NCBI GenBank assembly: GCA_917880885.1
Contig: OU862921.1
Location: 54,548,508 to 54,612,507 of the forward strand
Reading direction: 5' to 3'
Source: Limnephilus marmoratus
Taxonomy: Eukaryota; Arthropoda; Insecta; Trichoptera; Limnephilidae
Length of the DNA stretch: 64,000 nt
Shown: positions 57,352 through 64,000 of the stretch, piece by piece
How the letters are laid out: every line of letters begins with the position of its first letter
Position numbering within the stretch: position 1 is the stretch's first letter
Made by a program: the position numbers and the translations under genes
The notes under the pieces: generated by a model
Told to the model about the DNA's origin: nothing
Seen by the model: the letters and a program-made list of their open reading frames with translations, nothing else
Databases searched by the model: none

Positions 57352-57606
57352 TTAAGGAGAAACCTCTCTAGCCGGACTCTTTCGACTCACCGCCACTACC
57401 TTGCATTATAGTGGGAGGGATGGATTTATATATTCGTCCCTCCTGGACACACAGATCCCCAGATTCCTACCCAACCCACTTTTTCCTTCCCAGAACTTTC
57501 TCTACATGCCTTTCTTTAAAACACCGTCCACACAGCATCCCCAAAGATGACACAGGTCCTGAGGAAAATTATCTTCCTCAATGCCCCCTGTGCGGAGTTA
57601 ATGAAA
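57352..57606 (+). mobile_element. Retroposon family A, copy 6 (5' truncated)
   Basis: From tctagccggactctttcgac through gtgggagggatgga and acacagcatccccaaagatg to gtgcggagttaatgaaac. Confidence 0.7.
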
Positions 57607-57609
57607 CAA

Positions 57610-58310
57610 ACATAAATATGACACTCATAAATAGCCTTGCGTTTGTACGTTTGAATTTTAAGAACCTGACTTCGAAGACACTCTGATGCCACAACTTATG
57701 CTGAAGCTACTTTTGTAATAGAACCGAATTAAAGCACGTAGCCAATAATGCCAAAAGTTTTTCACCACTTACTTTAACAGCCAGCGTCGGCTGGTAGGCG
57801 TAAGTACTATTGGATTTGTAATTTCTTGAATCTCTCCGGGTATGGAGAGATTGATGATAATATAATTATTATTGTAACTGGCGGTTGTGAATAATAATAC
57901 CACGCGTCTATATATTATATATAAAGTCATTGTCTGTCACGGTTACTTTGTCGGCTCAAACCGGTAAGCTGTCACTGGATCGCCTGAGTTTATTTTTCCG
58001 AGGAACCGTCTATTTTTGGAACCGGTTCCTATCGGATTTATAAAATGGTCACCCACACTTAAACGGGCGAAGCCGAACCAAAAGCCGCCCGCAGGGCCTT
58101 GCAGCAAAAACCTGGGTATTTAACTGCGAGTAATTATTTATTACCTACAATCTTTACGGCACGCACACCTACATGATGTCGCAGCGCGTAAAGATAAAAA
58201 ATTTTGTTAGGTTACATTTACATTACAAATGGTGGTAAAAATAAGGATTAGTTTTTTTTTTCGAAATTCTACTTTTTCACATCCAAAAATATATTTTTAA
58301 TAATATAAAG
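57610..58310. other. No gene seen
   Basis: Unassigned. Confidence 0.4.
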
Positions 58311-58313
58311 GAA

Positions 58314-58397
58314 ATGAATATATTTAAAACAAAAGTAAAAATATGGCTGAGAGATCAAAGTGATAATAAAATTACAAACATCATGAAGACGATATAA
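58314..58397 (+). pseudogene. Possible LINE C-terminal scrap
   Basis: Frame MNIFKTKVKIWLRDQSDN to TAA resembles the last residues of LINE ORF2s (F-TK--KWLL pattern at 39.26 kb). A-rich tail at 58549-58570. Weak. Confidence 0.3.
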
Positions 58398-59284
58398 AGA
58401 CAATCCATAACCAAATACAAATATTTTAAAAAACTACAGGCCACCTCAGAACAGGAAATCCTAGTGAGGAGGTCTGTGAAAAAAAAAATGAATCCATACT
58501 TATTATATACATCATACATACATGTACAAACCTTGTTATTGAAATTTAAAAAAAAAAAAAAAAAAAAAACTCTTTTTCATCTGCAAACTATCTGAAATCG
58601 AAAAAAATTAAAATTCTCAACTAAAATCACCTCTTGAAGCTTGTGCACTTTACCCCCGGACAAGTTGTATGCAACTGATATTTTTTCAGTATTGTATCTG
58701 AATTTTAAATAGATAAATATTTTGACCCTTTAAGGGGGGAGTCTGGTACAGCTATATAATCTTCCTTTACATGTGGAGAAAACATTCCCAAAGTCATAGC
58801 ATCAAATTCGATCTTGAATTATAGTTGAAGTGGTGTGCGCCAATCACCTAGAACGGAGAACGGAGCGGCCAATTTAAAAGCGAAAACTTTAAACGCGTTT
58901 TTCTCAAAAATACATTTTTCAGTTGGTTGGAATCGTAGCTCTTCTAATTTTTATCCAATTCACTTCATTCAAATTAAATAAAATTAAATTTGTGTCTCGA
59001 CTTAAAAAAAGTATACATTACAGGAATATAATAAAATAAATTACAGGACAAAGTTATAGCAAAATTAAGGTCGATTTTAAAATTAATGACCGCCATTTTG
59101 CAATCATAAACTTTTTTTTGCAAACTGTGATTAATTCGCATTCTACATTCATTCCACGCAGATATTTTTTTGAATTTCATGTTTCAGATATTTTTCAAGG
59201 ATTCCAGAATTCCAAGATTTTGGTCAGACCCTCCGCTTGCGGCCGCTGTATATATATACATATTCAAATCAAATTTTCAATAGC

Positions 59285-59570
59285 GTTTTTTTCTTGTTCA
59301 AATGTATCTTTACATGTAACAAAAGTTTCGTGAACGAAAATAAATTTAATCTTTAAAAAAAAAACGCAACCCCCCCCCCCCCTTAAACACATACACTCAT
59401 TTTATTATTTGAGAAGGAGATAACAATAATAATCTAAACGAAAATATGAAAGAGAGCAAGACACAGAAAAACATAAAAAGATAATATTTTTACCATTATA
59501 TTTTTCTGTGTCTTGTTCTCTTTCATATTTTCGTTTAGATTATTATTGCTATCTTCTTCTTCAATGTTAT
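59285..59570. repeat. Dispersed repeat with internal ~60-bp inverted repeat
   Basis: 59290-59480 is similar to 61015-61190 (caaatgtatctt-acatgtaacaaa, tttcgtgaa-gaaaataaat, aagacacagaaaaa). Within it 59411-59471 and 59500-59565 are inverted copies (aataataatctaaacgaaaa). Family unknown. Confidence 0.6.
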
Positions 59571-59574
59571 ATTG

Positions 59575-60815
59575 CGTTGATGGGAATAACCTTCAAAAGT
59601 CATAAAATAAGTGTTTTCATCAAAATTGACGCTTTTTATTTTATTCATTTTTTACATTTCTATAGTTTCGTGTGAACTTTCCCAATATGAAAATTTTTCA
59701 TGTAAAGGGTCGGACCCCATAGGACGTAATAATTCAATTTAAGGCAATATAATCGTATGTGGGGGAAGACCAATGACGACAAACAGATCAAAGCGATTTT
59801 GTTTTGTATTGAGTCCTGGAGGGTGTTTCAAACTTTTCTTTTGCATAAATTTTGTTACTTTATTAATAAATTTCGACCATGGTATGTAAAACCTCTCTCT
59901 AGAGACAACGGGAGACTTAAAATTAAAAATAATAGTGCTGTTGGTTGCACGGAGGAAGACAATTTGACGAAGACAATCGGATGGCAGTGGGTAGTATTAT
60001 ACGAGTAAGATGATGGTGCGATGGGGGAGAAGAGAGTAGGGGAAGTTTGAAGAACGGGAAACATCACAACCAATAATGGAAACCAAACTGAAAAGAAAAT
60101 CTATCAGTGAAAGTAAGTATTGTTTCGGGTTTTGCAGGGAGGTACTCGTACCTATAACGTTATGTTTCAGTCATAAGACAAAAGTCAAAAGTCTCTGGCG
60201 GGATATTTGCCGTTACGTTGTGATGGTTAGAAGGGTCTGGGGTGGAAGGGGGGGGGGGGGGGAGCCTTGATCCTGCCCCGTAAAATGTATTTCCTGAAAA
60301 TTGGATCTTGTCTCTTCATACTCTGAAAGGAAGACTGGATTTGCGGTCGGCAAGGCTTCAAATATTTGTTGTGGGTAATATGTTAGGAGCTTATCAAACA
60401 TGCTATGCGTGGCGCTATAAACAAGATGTTTATCTGCATTGTTCCCTTTGGATCACAACCGTCGAATGGTGCGGGAGCTACAAAATGCTTTCATGTAAAA
60501 TCAGCCTTGTTTGAATAGCAACATACGTAGGTACTTAAGTACGAGTAGCTAGCGGATATCCTACTTGAATACTTATATACGCATAATTCCAATAATAAAT
60601 CGAACAATGTTAAAAATAATTCAGTTGTATCAATACAAAAAGGTGGGTTTATTGCCAGGTGGTAATTTATTCCGACCAACTAATTAAGAATTGGTTTTAC
60701 TTTTCTTTTAGATTATATTTTTTGATTCAGGATCAATTTTACGGTAAAGATAAACTTTATATTATGTGGGATATGATTTTAGGTTTTCACGGCCAAAAAT
60801 TTTATGGTTATTTCC
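59575..60815. other. No gene seen
   Basis: Unassigned; includes a 16-base G-run at ~60247. Confidence 0.5.
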
Positions 60816-60819
60816 TTTT

Positions 60820-60946
60820 GGGGTATTATGCCGTGTTGCGCTACCTCCTCCTTTAGCCAACGTTTCGGACAGCGTTACATGGACACTGTAACGCTGTCCG
60901 AAACGTTGGCTAAAGGAGGAGGTAGCGCAACACGGCATAATACCCC
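60820..60946. repeat. Perfect 60-bp palindrome, 7-bp loop (Penelope-like terminal repeat)
   Basis: 60820-60879 is the exact reverse complement of 60887-60946, with loop tggacac. Each arm is the 3' part of the hammerhead-type unit seen at 7268-7352 (gtccgaaacgttggctaaag), but the CTGATGA core is missing because the arms meet within the stem-II hairpin. Confidence 0.9.
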
Positions 60947-61282
60947 TTATATTATGTGGTTTATAGCGTTAGAATCAGAATCCATAGAAATGTAGGAAAA
61001 AAATAAGATAATTTTGTCTTCAAATGTATCTTCACATGTAACAAAAGTTTCGTGAAAGAAAATAAATATTGTCTTTGAAAAAAAAAAACGCATTGAAAAA
61101 AAAAACTCGACTGCACCAGACTCCTTTTTCAGACCTTTTTTTATTAATTACGAAAATACAAAAGAGAACAAGACAGAAACACAGAAAAAGATAATAGTCG
61201 CAACTGGGACTCAAACTCGAATGGGATTTTTAGCCCACATTAAAAAAATCGTACATCCGAAGACATACAAATTGATTATTGT

Positions 61283-62480
61283 TCTATATTTGGATTTATG
61301 AAAAATAGAAGTACCCAAGATGCGATTGCCAAAATATCGAACATTATTCAGAACACATTAGACAAATCTTTGAAATGCCTCGGAATCTTCATAGATCTTA
61401 AAAAAGCTTTCGGTAATATTTCTCATGATAAACTTATTAAAAAATTAAACTGTGTTGGGATAAACGATAAAGCTCTAAAATGGATAAAAAGCTATTTAAT
61501 TGAACCACACCAAGTAGTCAAGATAAACAACTCCCTAAGTCTACCACTAACAAGTAATTTTGGGATACCTCAAGGCACAGTCCTAGGCCCCCTACTATTT
61601 ATAATTTATGTCAACGATATTTTTAAACTACCACTTAACGCAGACATTATATCATATGCCGATGACACAGCTATCATAGTGAATGGGATCGACTGGAATA
61701 GAGTAAACGAACAAGCAAATAATATCATGAACATCTTAAAACATTGGTTTGATACAAATCTTCTCTCATTGAACACTAACAAAACATACTACATACACTT
61801 CTCAATCAACAAACTAAAAACACTCCCCAACACTAAAATAATTATCCACAATAACAAATGTAATAAAATCACATGTATCCAAGGCTGTTCAACATTGCAA
61901 TCAGAATCAGAAATTAAATATCTCGGAGTGATAATAGAACAACATATGAAGTTGAAGAGCCATATCTGTGAATTGGTTAAGCGTATCAGAAAGTGTATAT
62001 ATGTTTCCATAAGATTAAGAAATATTTTAAAACTCAACAATCTAAAAAGAGTATACTATGCACTAATCCAGTCATTAATTCAATATGGAATTATTGGATG
62101 GGGGGGGGGGTCATACAACAATTTACTAACCCCGATCAAAGTGATCCAGAAACTAATTATTAAAGTAATCCTAAAGAAACCCCCCACTTATCCAAAAGAA
62201 ACACTTTTCGCAGATTTCACGGTGCCTCGAGTAGAGAATATCTTCAAGAAAAATGCAATTATCCAAATTTACAAAGATAATATCATCAAAAATTTGAAAC
62301 TCACCAATCAAAAAGATATGAAGACAACATCAAAATACCAAAATTTAATACCAAACTAATGCAAAACAATTATATCTATTTAGGAATAAAGTTTTTCAAC
62401 AACCTTCCCACTGAAATAAAAAAAAACCAAAGATATCAGTATACTGAAACTTAAACTGAAGCTACACTTCATCAGCAATA
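61283..62480 (+). pseudogene. LINE reverse transcriptase, 5' truncated, 3' end frameshifted
   Basis: Opens in RT at FGFMKNRSTQDAI (~61283), then FIDLKKAFGNISHDKL, FGIPQGTVLGPLLFIIYVND, ISYADDTAII (active site, ~61660), EIKYLGVIIEQHMKL, QYGIIGWGGGSYNN, LIIKVILKKPPTYPKETLF; stop 62357-62359. The expected end (YIYLGIKFFNNLPTEIK) continues in another frame, so one or two frameshifts are present. The usual FD of motif A reads FG (KKAFGN). Same family as 38.7 and 45.5 kb. A BEL LTR begins just downstream. Confidence 0.85.
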
Positions 62481-62498
62481 ATTAACTAAATAATTACC

Positions 62499-62901
62499 TG
62501 TTCAGGATCTCAACTTCCGCTCTCCTGACAAAGCAATCCGGCGTGGGTAACACCAGATTCCAAGGGAAGTGTGGCTGGAGTAACTCTTCAATAATAACTC
62601 CAGCTCTTGAATATTTGGTCTTTATTGAAACAATAAAAGACCCGAAGGGTAGCTCATGTACGGTGAGCCCAATGATGCTATCTTTCTCCGCAGTTTTATA
62701 ACCCACTTGAAGTGAAAACCTGGCAGCAGACGTTTTGCCAAAAACGACCCGCCCAAGACGGATGGTAACAAGAGAAGAAGGAATTAAAAAATCCGTGGCA
62801 ATACGAAATCGCCCTGGCAATTGCCAACACAAAAAAATGTTGCCACAACCATTAGGGTGACAATCACAAATATTAATATTTCAGTACCTGAAATCTTAAC
62901 A
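62499..62901 (-). repeat. BEL/Pao long terminal repeat (3' LTR), ~403 bp
   Basis: On the minus strand it begins TGTTAAGATTTC (62901) and ends CTGAACA (62499), TG...CA bounded, preceded by a G-rich polypurine-like tract (gggcgggaata). Inside: TATA box tataaaac (62700-62693) and polyadenylation signal aataaa (62626-62621), in the right order. It lies ~330 bp after the pol stop, as expected for a 3' LTR. The 112-codon open frame over it is non-coding. Possible 5-bp target flank ttacc; the other LTR is outside the window. Confidence 0.75.
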
Positions 62902-63234
62902 TATTCCCGCCCAAAAACGAGTATTAAGGAATAGTCGTTTTTCATAAAATAATATAAGAAGAGATTGCAACATTGGTACTCAGAATTTACCCAACGAGTT
63001 CACATACAAAAATAAACAATATTCAATATATGGATATCAAAATAATAACAAAAAACTTATAACTAAGTATATAACCCTATGTCAGACTTGACATTAAAAA
63101 ATGAAAGTTTAATAACGTAGAACCTTCTGGTGCGCTGCACCCACTTATGTGAAAATGGTTTAACACTTGGCACTGATGAGCCTGACGGCACTTTGATTTA
63201 CACATCACATCACTTTTAGCGTTGTAATTGGTTC

Positions 63235-64000
63235 TTAATCCAGGTTGGAGGAAGCATCCTCCATGGGAAGTAGACAGAGCTGTGTCACGGCTCTTTTGGT
63301 GATACCTCTGGCCGTCCTCAAGGAGACGACGCGGACGCGTCCGTCTTGGCCAGGGTGGATCTCCGTCACTCGCGCCATCCTCCAGTACTGCGGAGGTAGT
63401 TGGTTGTCCTTGATGATGACCATGTCACCAGGCTGTAAACTGCGTTGACGTCCTTCTTGCCATTTGACTCGGTTCTGCAATTCTGCTAGGTATTCCCGGC
63501 TCCATCTATGCCAAAAAGATTGAACAACGGTAGACATCTTTTGGTAAATATTAAGCCTGTTTGTAGGCAGATGATGGATATCAAGCTCAGGCAATGCTAA
63601 CAGGTTGTCGCCAATAAGGAAGTGTGACGGAGTGAGGGCGTTTAAGTCATTTGGATCTGATGTTAATGGAGTCAGAGGACGGGAATTTAAACAAGCCTAA
63701 ATCTGTATTAGTATGGTATTCATGCCTTCGTATGTCAAAACAGTTGACCGCATTGCTTTTTTTAAATGCAACTCGGTCATTTTAACTGCACTTTCCCAAA
63801 GTCCCCCGTGATGCGGTGAGCGGGGAGGTAAGAAACTCCAGCTAATATTCTGCTGGGCTAAAAAATTATGAATTTCTTTATCAGATGCCTTCAAAAATTC
63901 AAATAGTTCAGTAAGTTCCCTATTACTACCTGTAAAGTTATCAGTAAAGAGTCGTGAGGGTTTACCCCTCCTAGCTATAAATCTTTTCAATGCATTCATA
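63235..64000 (-). pseudogene. BEL/Pao pol C-terminus: integrase end and DUF5641-type domain, one stop codon
   Basis: Runs off the right edge. Minus strand: integrase core end (RRGKPSRLFTDNFTGSN, then FLPPRSPHHGGLWESAVK, giving the second Asp and the Glu of the DDE triad), then TILIQI, TAG (63697-63699), ACLNSRPLTPL in the same frame, GDNLLALPELDIHHL, and the C-terminal domain (SFWHRWSREYLAELQNRVKW, QPGDMVIIKDNQLPPQYWRMARV) to the stop at 63235. Glu (GAG) is normal at the TAG site. The integrase inserts the element cDNA. Apart from that codon and a degraded TDN-F-GSN site, the region is intact. Confidence 0.88.

Noticed and set aside
62494..62832. 112-codon minus-strand frame as a small protein gene
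   Set aside because: Lies over a TG...CA bounded LTR with TATA box and polyadenylation signal.

Overview
The window is eukaryotic and reads as an AT-rich insect nuclear genome, most likely a moth or butterfly. The evidence is a 389-bp perfect array of the insect telomere repeat TTAGG, an intronless long Toll receptor, and a very dense, mixed load of retroelements (BEL/Pao, several LINE clades, Penelope-like, tRNA-SINEs) and DNA elements (hAT-like, fold-back). Order-level placement is inference. Nothing prokaryotic is present: no operons, CRISPR arrays or Shine-Dalgarno sites.

Layout. 0-5.6 kb: one apparently functional host gene, a single-exon Toll-family receptor on the minus strand (1355-5248), with GC-rich DNA at both ends and an unusual TIR domain. 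5.6-10.2 kb: a broken LINE reverse transcriptase with a second LINE nested in it, a Penelope-like fragment, and a decayed BEL/Pao pol. 10.9-15.5 kb: a 169-bp tandem duplication leads into a 4.2-kb palindrome (two ~1.89-kb arms, ~410-bp spacer) whose arms carry a BEL gag fragment and a LINE 3' end. The right arm stops exactly where the TTAGG array starts (15486-15874), and the array stops at the poly(A) end of a minus-strand LINE with a 1,189-codon EN-RT-RNase H frame (16656-20225). A 200-base sequencing gap (20705-20904) follows, so linkage across it is uncertain.

20.9-34 kb: a Penelope-like GIY-YIG terminus with a hammerhead-like motif, an RTE 3' end, a 3.8-kb fold-back element built from ~520-bp modules, and a CR1/L2-type LINE with a 712-codon frame. 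34-50 kb: tRNA-derived SINEs, two loci of inverted hammerhead-like units, a 4.3-kb hAT-like element containing a minisatellite and three nested insertions, a small TIR element keeping a PHD-finger coding remnant, and small inverted-repeat elements. 50-64 kb: a Jockey-like LINE broken by one frameshift and one nonsense codon, a second hAT-like element with related minisatellite and a transposase remnant, a perfect 60-bp palindrome from the Penelope-like family, a LINE RT, and the 3' part of a BEL/Pao element (LTR, pol C-terminus) running off the right edge.

There is no gene cooperation beyond the Toll receptor acting alone. The logic of the rest is insertion history. The most notable parts are the telomere-repeat-capped palindrome, the paired hammerhead-like units and the altered Toll TIR domain. 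All calls were made by eye from translation and motif recognition; no searches were run.
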